From: Dyadobacter bucti
GTDB lineage: Bacteria; Bacteroidota; Bacteroidia; Cytophagales; Spirosomataceae
Assembly: GCF_005869225.1 (NCBI RefSeq)
Contig: NZ_SWFP01000001.1
Span: 62,001-126,000, forward strand
DNA: 64,000 bases
Reading direction: 5' to 3'
Below, one piece after another: positions 45,059 to 54,648 of the stretch. The translations under genes and the position numbers were made by a program. Each line of letters starts with the position of its first letter. Positions within the stretch are counted from its first letter, which is position 1. The notes beneath the pieces were generated by a model, which was not told where the DNA came from, did not search any database, and saw only the letters and a program-made list of their open reading frames with translations.

Positions 45059-46639
45059 ATGAAACCCAGGTTCACTCCCTTTGCTACGATCTTTTTAATG
45101 CTTTCCGCAGCGCTTTTCAGTATTCCGGAGATCAAAGCAGATCCCCCGCAGAAGGCCCTGCCCCGGATAGCCATCGCCGGACTGGGTATCGAATCCAGTA
45201 CTTTCTCCCCTGCCCTCACGCTTGAAGAAGCTTTTCACGCCAGATATGGTGCTGATGTTTTTAAAGCTTACCCATTTTTCTCTGCCGACTCGGCGCTTCG
45301 CGGCAAGGCCGAATGGTTCCCCGCACTGGTCGGGAAATCGCTGCCGGGCGGTGCTGTTCCCCTGGAAGCATACGAATCGCTGGTGAAGCAAACATTGGAT
45401 CTTTTGAAGAAAAACGGGCCTTATGATGGTCTGTGGTTTGATATTCACGGTGCCATGAGCGTGGTGGGGCTGGACGATCCCGAGGGTGATCTGATCAAAA
45501 GGATCAGAGAAGTCATCGGTACGAAAACCGTCATTTCCACTTCCATGGATTTGCATGGCAATGTGTCGTGGCGGCTCGCACAGCATACGGACCTCATTAC
45601 CTGCTACCGGATGGCCCCGCACGAAGATGCGATGCAAACCAAAAAACGGGCTGTGGAAAATCTGCTGTCGCGCCTTGCAAGTGGAAAAGGGAAACCTGCG
45701 TATAAAGCCTGGATACCGATTCCCGTACTGTTGCCGGGTGAAAAAACGAGTACCAGAATTGAACCGGCGAAAACGATCTATGCCGCCGTCGCGCCTGCGT
45801 CGGTACAGCCGGGTATCATCGATGCCGCGATCTGGGTGGGGTATGCATGGGCCGACGAACCCCGCAACCATGCCGTTGTTATGGTGACAGGCGACGACAA
45901 ACAGAAAGTAACCGGTACGGCCGAAAAACTGGCCGCCAATTTCTGGAAAGCGAGATCGGATTTTGCCTTTGTAGCGCCTACCGGTTCTTTACAGGAGAGT
46001 CTTGACAAAGCTGTGGCGAGTGATAAGCACCCATTTTTCATCAGCGACTCCGGCGATAATCCAACGGCTGGTGGCGCTGGTGACGTAACCTGGACACTGA
46101 AAGAAATTCTGGCCCGGCCGGAATTCAAATCCGCCGACGGGCCTACGTTGATCTATGCGTCCATTCCCGGACCTGAGCTGGTAAAAACTGCGATTGCTGC
46201 GGGTGTCGGCGGAAAAATAGAAGGTTTTGCCGGCGCGGCAGTGGATGCGCGGTATGCCCCGCCTGTAAAACTTTCGGGAATTGTCAGATCCATCGAACAC
46301 GGGGATATCAATGCCGAAACGGAGGTTGTGGTACAGGTCGGAAGCGTGCATGTTATTGTTACGAAAAAACGCAAACCATATCACAAGGAAGCCGATTTCA
46401 CCAGGCTTGGCCTCAATCCAAGAAAGGCGGCTGTTGTGGTCGTGAAAATCGGTTATCTGGAACCCGAGCTTTATGCCATGCGCGCCGACTGGATACTGGC
46501 GCTAACGCCCGGTGGAGTAGACCAAAACCTCGAACGCCTGGGCTATAAACGTATCAACAGACCGATGTTCCCGCTGGATAAAAACATGCCCGATCCCGAC
46601 CTGAAAGCAAAACTGGTGCCGGCGTCAGATAAATTGTAG
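45059..46639 (+). CDS. Exported M81-family metallopeptidase (MlrC-like)
   Basis: ATG 45059 gives 526 residues with a signal peptide (FATIFLMLSAALFSIPEIKA); an upstream TTG adds only seven residues. The M81/MlrC family signatures are RIAIAGLGIESSTFSPALT at the mature start, WFDIHGAMSVVGLDDPEGD, SMDLHGNVSWRLAQH and CYRMAPHEDAMQTK, with candidate zinc ligands in the DIHG and DLHGN segments. The C-terminal MlrC domain has SDSGDNPTAGGAGD. MlrC cleaves linearised microcystin; other members act on different small peptides or amides, so the substrate here is open. Export is notable because many family members are cytoplasmic. Confidence 0.9.
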   Translation: MKPRFTPFATIFLMLSAALFSIPEIKADPPQKALPRIAIAGLGIESSTFSPALTLEEAFHARYGADVFKAYPFFSADSALRGKAEWFPALVGKSLPGGAVPLEAYESLVKQTLDLLKKNGPYDGLWFDIHGAMSVVGLDDPEGDLIKRIREVIGTKTVISTSMDLHGNVSWRLAQHTDLITCYRMAPHEDAMQTKKRAVENLLSRLASGKGKPAYKAWIPIPVLLPGEKTSTRIEPAKTIYAAVAPASVQPGIIDAAIWVGYAWADEPRNHAVVMVTGDDKQKVTGTAEKLAANFWKARSDFAFVAPTGSLQESLDKAVASDKHPFFISDSGDNPTAGGAGDVTWTLKEILARPEFKSADGPTLIYASIPGPELVKTAIAAGVGGKIEGFAGAAVDARYAPPVKLSGIVRSIEHGDINAETEVVVQVGSVHVIVTKKRKPYHKEADFTRLGLNPRKAAVVVVKIGYLEPELYAMRADWILALTPGGVDQNLERLGYKRINRPMFPLDKNMPDPDLKAKLVPASDKL

Positions 46640-46722
46640 TCAATTAAACTATGCCGAAATGCCCATAATTGGTATATTCGTCGCTGTTGAATCAATTTGG
46701 GCGGGCTAAAACAAATGTTGGA

Positions 46723-48066
46723 ATGCTACGGACAACCGTTCGGTTTTTATTTTTTTGCATATTCTTATTCATCGTGAATCTGGCGTGGAGCCAAACCGGA
46801 ACTGTAAAAGACAGGCCATGGCTCAAAGAATATAATGAACACCGCGAGTACGACGGTATATATGTAGTCAAGAAAATTGCCGTTCCCTGCCGCTCCTATC
46901 AAACCTTTCTCGTCGACAAAAATGGTAAAAAGCTTACGCCTGCCTTTCGCGACATTGGCGATTTTTCGGACGGGCTGGCTGAATTTGTCCCTATGGAGCT
47001 TGATGCACAGCAACACGGCCTGCACGGGTTCATCAACAGGGAAGGTAAAATCATAGTCCCGCCGAAGTATCTCTCCACAGACAAATTCTATCACGGAAAA
47101 ACCTGGGTTATCTATGCTGCCGGAAAGCAGTACGGACTTTCATACATTGATACCGGGGGCAAAGTCATCTATGAGATACCGATCCATTTGTATAAAGACG
47201 ATTTTCTGATCTCCAACGCCACAGTCGACATGGTGTGCGGCAACGACAGCAAGGAGGATGTGATCTGGTGGAAAAAGGGGGATCTGTTTATTCTGAACTG
47301 GGTTTTCAGCCCGTTTATAGAAAAGGAAATCAAGAGCTCAAAGGGCGTCTACCATTTTAATTACCGGGGCAAATACGGGATTATTGATAAAAATATGATC
47401 CTGCGTGTGCCTGTGGCCCTGGATGACATAGATCCTACCTACAAATTTTCAGGGCAAGGTCTGGAACGTGTGCAGTATGGCGACAAATACGGTTACATCA
47501 GTCCATACACCGGAGACCTGGTCGTACCCTTTCAATTTACCGAGACTCGCAAACCAACTGCCGGGTTATTTTGGGTCAAAAAAGACAATAAATGGGGCTG
47601 TATCGACAAGACCGGAAATGTAAAAATTCAGTTTTTGTACGATGAGGCGACGGGTTTTACGGCCGAGGACCGTTCTGCGGTAGCTATCAACGGAAAATTC
47701 GGGCATATAGACAAAACGGGGAAAGTCAGAACACCACTTACATACGATTTTGCATCCTATTACAACCACGGTATTTCGATGGTACGTATCGGAGACAAGT
47801 ACGGCTATATGGATGTAAAAGGAAAGTTTATCACCAAAATAATTTATAATGAAGCTCTGCCTTTTGATCGTGTCACCACCACAGCAGAACGCTTGTGGCT
47901 TCGGTTCCAGCTCTCGCTCGACGGCAAAGAAACTTTTGTCGGGTTTTCTTACAAACTCTACGCCATTTTTATTCTCCTGGGGGTCGTCCTCTTCGTTTAC
48001 CTGAACAGTCTGTTTTTCAAACGTATCCAGAAAGCCCGCTACGTCAGGGCATTAAAAGGAAAGTAA
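46723..48066 (+). CDS. WG-repeat protein with C-terminal membrane anchor
   Basis: Starting at ATG 46723 (MLRTTVRFLFF) gives 447 residues with a signal sequence; a longer frame begins at 46669. About nine WG-type repeats follow, recognisable as GLHGFINREGKIIVPP, KWGCIDKTGNVKI, KFGHIDKTGKVRTP and KYGYMDVKGKFI. A transmembrane helix (YAIFILLGVVLFVYLNSLFF) lies near the C-terminus. WG-repeat proteins form beta-rich surfaces of unknown binding role; the anchor suggests the inner membrane with the repeats outside. Confidence 0.85.
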   Translation: MLRTTVRFLFFCIFLFIVNLAWSQTGTVKDRPWLKEYNEHREYDGIYVVKKIAVPCRSYQTFLVDKNGKKLTPAFRDIGDFSDGLAEFVPMELDAQQHGLHGFINREGKIIVPPKYLSTDKFYHGKTWVIYAAGKQYGLSYIDTGGKVIYEIPIHLYKDDFLISNATVDMVCGNDSKEDVIWWKKGDLFILNWVFSPFIEKEIKSSKGVYHFNYRGKYGIIDKNMILRVPVALDDIDPTYKFSGQGLERVQYGDKYGYISPYTGDLVVPFQFTETRKPTAGLFWVKKDNKWGCIDKTGNVKIQFLYDEATGFTAEDRSAVAINGKFGHIDKTGKVRTPLTYDFASYYNHGISMVRIGDKYGYMDVKGKFITKIIYNEALPFDRVTTTAERLWLRFQLSLDGKETFVGFSYKLYAIFILLGVVLFVYLNSLFFKRIQKARYVRALKGK

Positions 48067-48126
48067 CGCTTCCCAAGTTTGACATCACTTTCTCCGGCCC
48101 ATTCCGGCATGAAAAATTATAGATTT

Positions 48127-48172
48127 TATAATGGAATATTTCCAATAATATGGATTTATTCCATTATATTTG
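48127..48172 (+). promoter_or_regulatory. Large AT-rich palindrome over a perfect -7 element
   Basis: ATAATGGAATA (48128-48138) pairs with TATTCCATTAT (48157-48167); inside it TCCA (48141-48144) pairs with TGGA (48151-48154). The outer arms are 12 bases counting the flanking T-A pair at 48127 and 48168. TATATTTG at 48165-48172 matches TAnnTTTG exactly and overlaps the right arm. This looks like an operator-controlled promoter reading right. Confidence 0.5.
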
Positions 48173-48177
48173 AATGC

Positions 48178-48302
48178 CGGTTGCCCGGACCGGTCAATAT
48201 CAGGCAAAGGGGCTATTAGCCATGTATTTGAAGAATTTTCGAAAAAATGGGTTTTAAGGTTGTGATATGAAGCACACTGCCGGTTGTACTGGCAGGGTGC
48301 TT
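48178..48302 (+). ncRNA. Candidate small RNA or leader transcript in the 48067-48404 gap
   Basis: The promoter-like element at 48165-48172 would start a transcript near 48178. About 100 bases later AAGCAC (48270-48275) and CTGCC pair with GGCAG and GTGCTT (48297-48302) to form a stem with one mismatch and a 9-base loop, followed by ATTTTG. No convincing gene lies within, only a possible 11-codon ORF at 48222. It could be a short RNA or the start of a leader for the YcxB-like gene. The function is unknown; the call rests on layout alone. Confidence 0.25.
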
Positions 48303-48404
48303 ATTTTGCGTTCTGATGAAGATTGCGGGGACCAATATTGGCAACTATCCGCTAATTTTACGATCGTTAAATAAACCCGGTTCTAAATTTCAATAGTCAT
48401 CCCA

Positions 48405-48932
48405 ATGCTCCCTGTCACTTACAAGCTTACCAAAGACGAACTATACAAAGGTCTGGTAGAAACATCAAGATCGCGTTTTATCACCAAACTTTTCAGAATA
48501 ATCGGAAGCGTCCTGCTGGCGGTGATGGTTTACATTTTCACCGTAAACCTGATCAACGGAACACTCTTCTTTAACCTCGGCTTTGCTTTTACGCTTTTAC
48601 TTGGATTGCAAATGGTTTTTCTGGCGGAGATCGCGGCGAAGATACAGGTACCGGCGCTTATCAAATCCAAGAACCCGCTGACCCAGGAAGTCAAAGTAGA
48701 CATACGTCCGGGCAGCTACCGGATCAAAGGAGAGTCTTTTTCAAACCAACTGGCCTGGAATCAACTGCATTCAATTGTAGAGACGAAAGATTTCTTTTTA
48801 CTCCGGGTGTCGGAAGGCAGCGCGAATGTGCTGCCCAAACGGGCACTCAATTCAGATGCCATCACGGAGTTCAGGAACATTATAGGTGCGGTGCCCGGGC
48901 TTAAATTGAAGCTTTTGCCAAAAAATCTTTGA
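48405..48932 (+). CDS. YcxB-like membrane protein
   Basis: The 175-residue protein has two transmembrane helices (IIGSVLLAVMVYIFTVNLIN and LGFAFTLLLGLQMVFLAE, about 31-75) and a C-terminal YcxB-like domain, where the RPGSYRIKGESFSNQLAWNQ and FFLLRVSEGSANVLPKRAL segments give the family pattern. Function is unknown. It stands alone, and its stop lies just before the tRNA promoter. Confidence 0.8.
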   Translation: MLPVTYKLTKDELYKGLVETSRSRFITKLFRIIGSVLLAVMVYIFTVNLINGTLFFNLGFAFTLLLGLQMVFLAEIAAKIQVPALIKSKNPLTQEVKVDIRPGSYRIKGESFSNQLAWNQLHSIVETKDFFLLRVSEGSANVLPKRALNSDAITEFRNIIGAVPGLKLKLLPKNL

Positions 48933-48938
48933 TCCGGG

Positions 48939-48969
48939 TTTGCATCATATCTATAAAATTGTACTTTCG
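48939..48969 (+). promoter_or_regulatory. Promoter of tRNA-Leu
   Basis: TTTG (48939-48942), a 19-base spacer and TACTTTCG (48962-48969) fit the Bacteroidota sigma-factor consensus with one mismatch. The tRNA begins 61 bases downstream. Confidence 0.6.
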
Positions 48970-49029
48970 CACCACGATACGATGTAGCAGTCCCTCGCAC
49001 ACGATATCAAGTCAAAGATCACTACAATC

Positions 49030-49111
49030 GGCCAGGTGGTGAAATTGGTAGACACGCTACTTTGAGGGGGTAGTGCCTTCGGGTATGGGAGTTCGACTCT
49101 CCTCCTGGTCA
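49030..49111 (+). tRNA. tRNA-Leu (anticodon GAG)
   Basis: The 82-base gene folds as a class II tRNA with a long variable arm. Acceptor arms GGCCAGG and CCTGGTC pair with one G-T wobble, the anticodon loop TTGAGGG gives GAG, and the variable arm runs TGCC-TTC-GGGTA. The T-arm is GGGAG-TTCGACT-CTCCT, and the discriminator is A as needed for Leu. The CCA end is not encoded. Confidence 0.93.
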
Positions 49112-49117
49112 CAAGTT

Positions 49118-49152
49118 AAAAAGTGCGTTTGCAGGCTGCAAACGCACTTTTT
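49118..49152. terminator. Bidirectional terminator after tRNA-Leu
   Basis: A perfect 16-base-pair stem (49118-49133 with 49137-49152) with a 3-base loop begins with AAAAAGTGCG and ends with CGCACTTTTT plus one more T. It serves the tRNA and the reverse-strand gene ending at 49159. Confidence 0.9.
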
Positions 49153-49158
49153 TCGTGC

Positions 49159-51012
49159 CTAATTCTCAGAAACCACAATCTTCCGAATAACCTCCATCCC
49201 CTCCGAAAGCTCAACTTTAACGAAATACATTCCTGCTTCAAATGATTCCGTGTTAATATGCTGCACTGGTTCCAAACCCGATTTGTGAATTAACATTCCA
49301 AGGCTGTTCAGAATTAGGACGCTTTTTACCGTTGACCAGTCGGGAGCATTGATGGTTAATACTCCTTTCACCGGATTCGGGAATAGATTGATGGAAATAT
49401 CTGAATCAAAATGTACGTTGCTGAGCTTGCTATATGAAAAAGTACCGTTGGTATCGACCATTTTCAGGCGGTAATAATTGTCGCTGGGTGCGGGATTGTC
49501 GTGTATATATTGGTAAGCATGTGACTCTGAACTTTCACCTTGCGCCCGTACGGTGGTTACAGTCTCCCACGATTTTCCATTTGTACTATGATCGATTTCG
49601 AAACGGTCGCTCCGGGTTTCTGATGTTGTTTCCCACGTCAGGACCGCGACGGTGTTTTCTTTTCGGACATTGAAGTTTTTTAGATTTACGGGAAGAGAGG
49701 GTTCTTCTGGCGCCAGCTTGATGAGCCAATAATCATTTTGTCCATTCGATGACTGTTCCTTCTCAAAAGAAGCTTCGGAGTCCGAAGACGCCGCGATCAA
49801 AGTTCCGCCGTCAGAAGTATTCAATATCTTAACAGCCTTGTCTGTACCAGTGCCGCCAATTGTTTTTTCCCACAGGATAGCCCCATCCGCTGATAATTTC
49901 ACAACCCAAATGTCGCTGGATCCCCTATTATCTTGCGTCTTGTCCCATGCGGCCCCGGCATCTGAATGGCCAACAATGATAAAACTGCCATCGTCCTTTT
50001 CCTCTATGTCCATCAGGAATTCCTCAAATGCGTCTGCGTTCAGCGTTTTTTCCCATTCAATGGTTTGAACATCCGCATTCAGTTTCACGATCCAAAAATC
50101 CTGCCCTTTGCTGGCCACCGATTTTTCAGGTGTCAGCCCAAGATCAGAGACACCGCCAACGATATATCCTCCGTCCCTCGTCTGTTTAATCGTGGTTATC
50201 CGGCTGCTGCCGTTGTATAGCCCACCGATTGCCCGCTCCCACAGGGTAGTCCCGTCAGATGCTATTTTCAACATGCGATATTCATTATACACCTGTTCGA
50301 ACCCGCCAACATCCAGACCTACAAGATATCCTCCATCATTTGCAAGATTGAGACTTTTTACCCGGCTTGCACCAGAATCCGGAAATTCTAGACTTCTTAT
50401 CCACTCCGTTTCGGCGTTTGGCGAAATCTTCCATAACCAACTATCAATTATGGCTTCTCCACTTACTGACCGCGAGGTGGTAGATGCAATGATATAACCT
50501 CCGTCGGGCGTTGCTTTCATCTCCGTGATGTATGGGTAAACCTTTTCTCCCAACGGATTCAGCTGCTTTCGCCATACCATATCACCAGTCGAATTTATCT
50601 TGATAAACAATAAAGTACCGATACTTCCCGGGTACGTCTCGTCTGCATCTACCAGCCAGGAAAGTCCGGCGAGCATATAGCCTCCATCACTTGTCTGCGT
50701 TACACCCGATAGGTAATCAACAATGCCGTTTCCGAAAGACTTGTCCCATTCCTTATTTCCGTTGGCAGACACTTTAACAATCCAGTAGTCCTGACGGCCA
50801 ATAGCGGGATCTATCCTATCAAAACCCGCCGGACTGGCAGAATATCCCCCCAAAAGATAACCACCGTCCGGCGTTTTTATCAAAGTCGTGAGATCATCTG
50901 CAGCAGACCCACCATAATTTTTTTGCCACTCGATATTTGGTTGAGCAAAAAGGCTCAGAGAAGAGCCAAGAAAAACGAGCGATAAAAAATATCGAAAGAG
51001 AGGGTTTTGCAT
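49159..51012 (-). CDS. T9SS-secreted protein with repeated DGGY propeller-like motifs
   Basis: The 617-residue protein has a signal peptide (cleaved near 24, SLFAQ). Residues about 25-440 hold around seven repeats with a DGGY(L/I) core followed by (L/V)GGYS-like strands, separated by WIVKVSANGNKEWDKSFGNG-type segments, as in beta-propellers. An FN3-like domain follows (LPVNLKNFNVRKENTVAVLT onward), and a type IX sorting domain closes the protein (INLFPNPVKGVLTI to the end). It should be carried across the outer membrane and bound to the cell surface. The target is unknown. Confidence 0.85.
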   Translation of the reverse strand: MQNPLFRYFLSLVFLGSSLSLFAQPNIEWQKNYGGSAADDLTTLIKTPDGGYLLGGYSASPAGFDRIDPAIGRQDYWIVKVSANGNKEWDKSFGNGIVDYLSGVTQTSDGGYMLAGLSWLVDADETYPGSIGTLLFIKINSTGDMVWRKQLNPLGEKVYPYITEMKATPDGGYIIASTTSRSVSGEAIIDSWLWKISPNAETEWIRSLEFPDSGASRVKSLNLANDGGYLVGLDVGGFEQVYNEYRMLKIASDGTTLWERAIGGLYNGSSRITTIKQTRDGGYIVGGVSDLGLTPEKSVASKGQDFWIVKLNADVQTIEWEKTLNADAFEEFLMDIEEKDDGSFIIVGHSDAGAAWDKTQDNRGSSDIWVVKLSADGAILWEKTIGGTGTDKAVKILNTSDGGTLIAASSDSEASFEKEQSSNGQNDYWLIKLAPEEPSLPVNLKNFNVRKENTVAVLTWETTSETRSDRFEIDHSTNGKSWETVTTVRAQGESSESHAYQYIHDNPAPSDNYYRLKMVDTNGTFSYSKLSNVHFDSDISINLFPNPVKGVLTINAPDWSTVKSVLILNSLGMLIHKSGLEPVQHINTESFEAGMYFVKVELSEGMEVIRKIVVSEN

Positions 51013-51068
51013 GACGTTTTTAAATATCAGTTGAGGGTGTGTTTGACATTCACAAAAGGTTACCAGGG

Positions 51069-54000
51069 CTACTTGTCTATCAACACTTTCACCACTTCCG
51101 TCTTAGAATCAGACTCGACCTTTAACAGATAAATACCAGTTGCAGGGTTTACTTTCGAAAGATCTATTTCTTGCTCTCCCCTTACATTTTTCTGGCCTGG
51201 CAAACCAAGCTCATATCTTTTGCCCTGCTGACCGATCAACTTCATGGATACATTTCCCTGGTGACTTTCGGATAGCCGGATTGTAAAATGCCCTGAGGCC
51301 GGGTTTGGGAAAATGGTGGATTTTCCCTCTCCGGGTATGGAACTCATCGCAGTTTCTTTCTCTTTCAGGCCAGTGCGTACACCGGGATTGTTGTCAGAAG
51401 ATCCTCTGGAAGTAATGATCAGCTCCGGAGCCCTGCCCGATGGGTTTTCTCTACTGTGGAAAAGGACGGATCTGTTACGGTTACTGGATTCGAATAGTGC
51501 GAGACTCACCACCTTATCCCCTGTGGATTGCTCCGTGACAAATTCCGTCACATCCATTTCCCAGTATTTGAGTGTGCTGTTTACCTGAACCCTTCCTTTG
51601 AGGGTAGTTGGCCTGTAGGCAGGAGCGTTATTCCAGGTGATGCCGTTTTCGGTCCAGGAGTCATCATCTACCCCTACACCAAGAATCAGGACGCCGTCGT
51701 TTGCTTGCTGATTATAACCGTAAAGGCGCAGTTTAGCAGACAACACTCCACCGCCAACAGCCCCTTCAATAGGAAACCGCAGGTAAGCGCGGCGGTTCGG
51801 CCCTCCGGATACATCTTTTACGCCTAATAACGCACTGGTCGCAAAATTCTGACCTGCCGCATTCCCGTCCTCCACATGCGCATCGATTTGTACGGCGACG
51901 GCTGTTGTTTGTTCCTCATCTGAAACAGGCACCACCTCAATGCCAGCTAAAGTAGGCTGGTTGGCGGCGCCCCGGGAAAAATTAAGATCGAGGATACCAT
52001 CTGTGACTGTCACCGGAACCTGTTCCGTATGAGCCCGCATTGCGCCTCCCGCACGGGCAAAAACATCGAAGTTTTCAAATTGGCGAACACCCTCTATATC
52101 GATATTGAACATACGCTTCCCGGCTCCACCAGGTAAGCCACCCGGCCCCCCGAAGTAAATTTCGGCAAAATGCAGGGTCAACATATATTCCCCATTAACC
52201 ATCGGAATGGCATAGTCAAATGATTCGGAACTTCTTTCAGAGCGGTATAGCTCGTCGTTATCGGTTCCCAGGATATCGCCACCGCTTATCGCGTTGATAC
52301 GGCCGATCCCACTGTAATAACGGTCCTCGTTGAACACATTCCCGTTGGTGGCAGTAAAGTTGCCTCCACCCGCGTTAAGGCGGACCAAAGCCATGGACTG
52401 AAGGTTACAGACCGCCGCTGTCCTGATTTCCTCAATACTGGAACATCCGGAGGCATTGCCGGAAATCTCTGCCCGTCCGGCGGCTATCTGGCTGCACACA
52501 GCTTGGACTGCGCAATTTGAAAGTAAAGGGTTATTGGTGACAAACATGAACGAGGTATATCCAAGCTGTTTTAGTTCCGTAATGCTATTGAGCGTGCTAT
52601 TTCCTGTGATTTCAAAACGCGCGCCCACATAGCCAAGATTTTCAAGACCCTGAAGGTTTGTAAGGGAGGCATTCCTGGCCAGATAAAAATAGTCTCCGAT
52701 ATAACCGAGTTTATGGATGCCTTTCAAATCTGAGAGGTTGGTATTGTCGCCGATTGAAACTTGTTTCCAGACCCTGTTCAAATTTTCCAATCCGGTCAGG
52801 CTGGTTAGAGACGGATTCCCACCTATGGATAAATACCCGTAGATTCTGGTAAGCCCCGTGAGAGCGGAAATGCTGGCGAGCCTTTCATTAAAAACAATCC
52901 GTACATTTTGTAAAGGGCGAACCAGATTTTCAAGACCGGCGAGAGACAGAAGATTGTCATTGTTTTCGATATTGATACTACCATCCACTTGGGCCAGACC
53001 GGATAAGCCAGCAATGCTGGCGAGACCGGGATTGTCGTTGATGTAAAGTGAGCCTTCGATTCTCGTGACATTGTTTAGGCCGTCCAGATTATTAATTGTG
53101 GTAGAAATGATACTGACATTACCGTTAATAACCTTGCAGCCGGGATTGGCTGTAGGAAAATTATCAACGTCCGCCTGCGTCTGCAAAGTCACAGCGTAAC
53201 AGTTTTCAACGGAGCAGCCGGCAGATGTGCTGACCTCCTGAATATTGGAACAACCGGCTGCATTACCGGACACTGCTATTTTTTCGGCTTCTATCAGTTG
53301 ACAAACATCCTGTATCGCACAGTTGGTAAGCAATGGATTATTGGTAATGATGATATTGAATGCAATGTCTAAATTACCCAATCCCAAAAGGCTGGTCAGA
53401 GCGCTGTTTGTTGTAATTTCGAGCCGCTCACCAACATGACTCAGCTTTTCGAGCCCTTGAAAGTCTGTGAGCGAGTTATTTTTTGCGAGATAAAAAAAAC
53501 CACCTACATACGCGAGGTTACCTATTCCCTTCATATCGGCCAGGTGGGCATTATCGCCAATCGAAATAGCACCATCAACCCTTGTCAGATTCTCTAATCC
53601 GGCCAAGGTGGTGAGAGACGGATTGCTGCCGACGGAGAGAAAGCCCGGAATTCTGGTCAGACCACTGAGTGCGGAAATGCTGGTAAGATTCTCATTGTCG
53701 ACGACCCGCACATTCCCCATGGGACGCACGAAATTCTCGAGGCCGTTAAGTGTTAAAAGGTTGTCATTGCCTTCAATATTAATTTCACCATCCACTTGGG
53801 CCAGACCGGATAAGCCGGCAATGCTGGTGAGGCCCTGATTGTTATTGATATAAACTGACCCGTTGATTCCCGTAACATCTCGCAGGCCGTCCAGATTGGT
53901 GATTGTTGTAGAAATGATACTAACATCACTATTAATGACCTTGCAGCCAGGGTACGTTGCAGAAAAATTATCAATTTCCGCCTGGGTCTGAAAACTGGCC

Positions 54001-54074
54001 ACGGAACAGGTCTGGGACCAGGCAGTACTGATTGAAGCAGCCAGTAAAACTACGATGTGTAAAAAAAATTTCAT
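51069..54074 (-). CDS. T9SS-secreted L-domain-like repeats (x2), malectin, DNRLRE protein
   Basis: The 1001-residue protein starts with a clean signal peptide (LHIVVLLAASISTAWS). Two copies of a 265-residue leucine-rich, receptor-L-like solenoid span about 23-287 and 292-556, each ending in a Cys-bounded cap (CSNIQEVSTSAGC, CSSIEEIRTAAVC). A malectin domain (about 565-715), a DNRLRE domain (about 725-880) and a type IX sorting domain (STIFPNPASGHFTI to the end) follow. The last three domains mirror the C-terminus of the protein at 38888-42343. It is a predicted surface carbohydrate- or protein-binding cargo; no catalytic residues are seen. Confidence 0.87.
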   Translation of the reverse strand: MKFFLHIVVLLAASISTAWSQTCSVASFQTQAEIDNFSATYPGCKVINSDVSIISTTITNLDGLRDVTGINGSVYINNNQGLTSIAGLSGLAQVDGEINIEGNDNLLTLNGLENFVRPMGNVRVVDNENLTSISALSGLTRIPGFLSVGSNPSLTTLAGLENLTRVDGAISIGDNAHLADMKGIGNLAYVGGFFYLAKNNSLTDFQGLEKLSHVGERLEITTNSALTSLLGLGNLDIAFNIIITNNPLLTNCAIQDVCQLIEAEKIAVSGNAAGCSNIQEVSTSAGCSVENCYAVTLQTQADVDNFPTANPGCKVINGNVSIISTTINNLDGLNNVTRIEGSLYINDNPGLASIAGLSGLAQVDGSINIENNDNLLSLAGLENLVRPLQNVRIVFNERLASISALTGLTRIYGYLSIGGNPSLTSLTGLENLNRVWKQVSIGDNTNLSDLKGIHKLGYIGDYFYLARNASLTNLQGLENLGYVGARFEITGNSTLNSITELKQLGYTSFMFVTNNPLLSNCAVQAVCSQIAAGRAEISGNASGCSSIEEIRTAAVCNLQSMALVRLNAGGGNFTATNGNVFNEDRYYSGIGRINAISGGDILGTDNDELYRSERSSESFDYAIPMVNGEYMLTLHFAEIYFGGPGGLPGGAGKRMFNIDIEGVRQFENFDVFARAGGAMRAHTEQVPVTVTDGILDLNFSRGAANQPTLAGIEVVPVSDEEQTTAVAVQIDAHVEDGNAAGQNFATSALLGVKDVSGGPNRRAYLRFPIEGAVGGGVLSAKLRLYGYNQQANDGVLILGVGVDDDSWTENGITWNNAPAYRPTTLKGRVQVNSTLKYWEMDVTEFVTEQSTGDKVVSLALFESSNRNRSVLFHSRENPSGRAPELIITSRGSSDNNPGVRTGLKEKETAMSSIPGEGKSTIFPNPASGHFTIRLSESHQGNVSMKLIGQQGKRYELGLPGQKNVRGEQEIDLSKVNPATGIYLLKVESDSKTEVVKVLIDK
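52410..53201 (-). repeat. Intragenic repeat, copy 2 of the L-domain-like unit
   Basis: This stretch encodes residues about 292-555. It is collinear with copy 1 with almost no gaps, including the start LQTQADVDNF against FQTQAEIDNF and the Cys-bounded cap. Confidence 0.8.
53217..54008 (-). repeat. Intragenic repeat, copy 1 of the L-domain-like unit
   Basis: This stretch encodes residues about 23-286 of the protein at 51069-54074. Copy 2 lies 807 bases away at 52410-53201. DNA identity is high in places; a 20-base run beginning CCATCCACTTGGGCC occurs near 52983 and again near 53790. Confidence 0.8.
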
Positions 54075-54648
54075 TGAAAAGATCAGGTTAGATGAATGAC
54101 AATTATTTCACTTTTAACAACTTACAAAATTGTAAAAATGCAGAACGGACGAGGAAAATAAATAACGGGACGGGGAGGCCGGTGGATTAGCCTAGTCAAA
54201 AGCGGGCCACGGCGGGCAAAACGACAGCAAGAAAAAATGAAGGGATTTTTGAAAAGGCAGGTAAAAGTTCTTTTTCATCAGCGTTGAGTAATTAAGAGTC
54301 GTTGAGTTGTTATGCAATATACTTCCGCTTCAATGAAATGTAATCGCAGGTTTACTAATTATTAAAAATAATCTCAATCTTTTATTCCTGAGCCGGTTAT
54401 CGCGTAGTACTTCTTATCCAGCCCGTTTATAAATACTTTTAAATAATTTTTCCTTAAAATGAATTGGGCCGCTTTTCGTAGCACTTGCATTGCACACCTA
54501 CATGGAAAAAATACAGACTTAGTCAGCTTGTTCCGTGACGTAACAGCATGTATCTTTATTTTGTAAAGTATTGGACCTGTTTGCCAGCATTCTCGAAAAA
54601 TGAAAAGAAAAAATGTAAACCACACGTATACTGTTCGATACAAATAGA
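54075..54648. other. 574-base gap with no recognised gene
   Basis: No coding region is convincing. The sequence is AT-rich on the right. TATCTTTA near 54551 resembles a -7 element for the small HTH gene at 54649 but lacks the last G. No hairpins of note were found. Confidence 0.4.

Noticed and set aside
49030..54074. tRNA-Leu as an integration site for an island with the T9SS genes
   Set aside because: No integrase and no second copy of the tRNA 3' end were found; the flanking terminator looks native.
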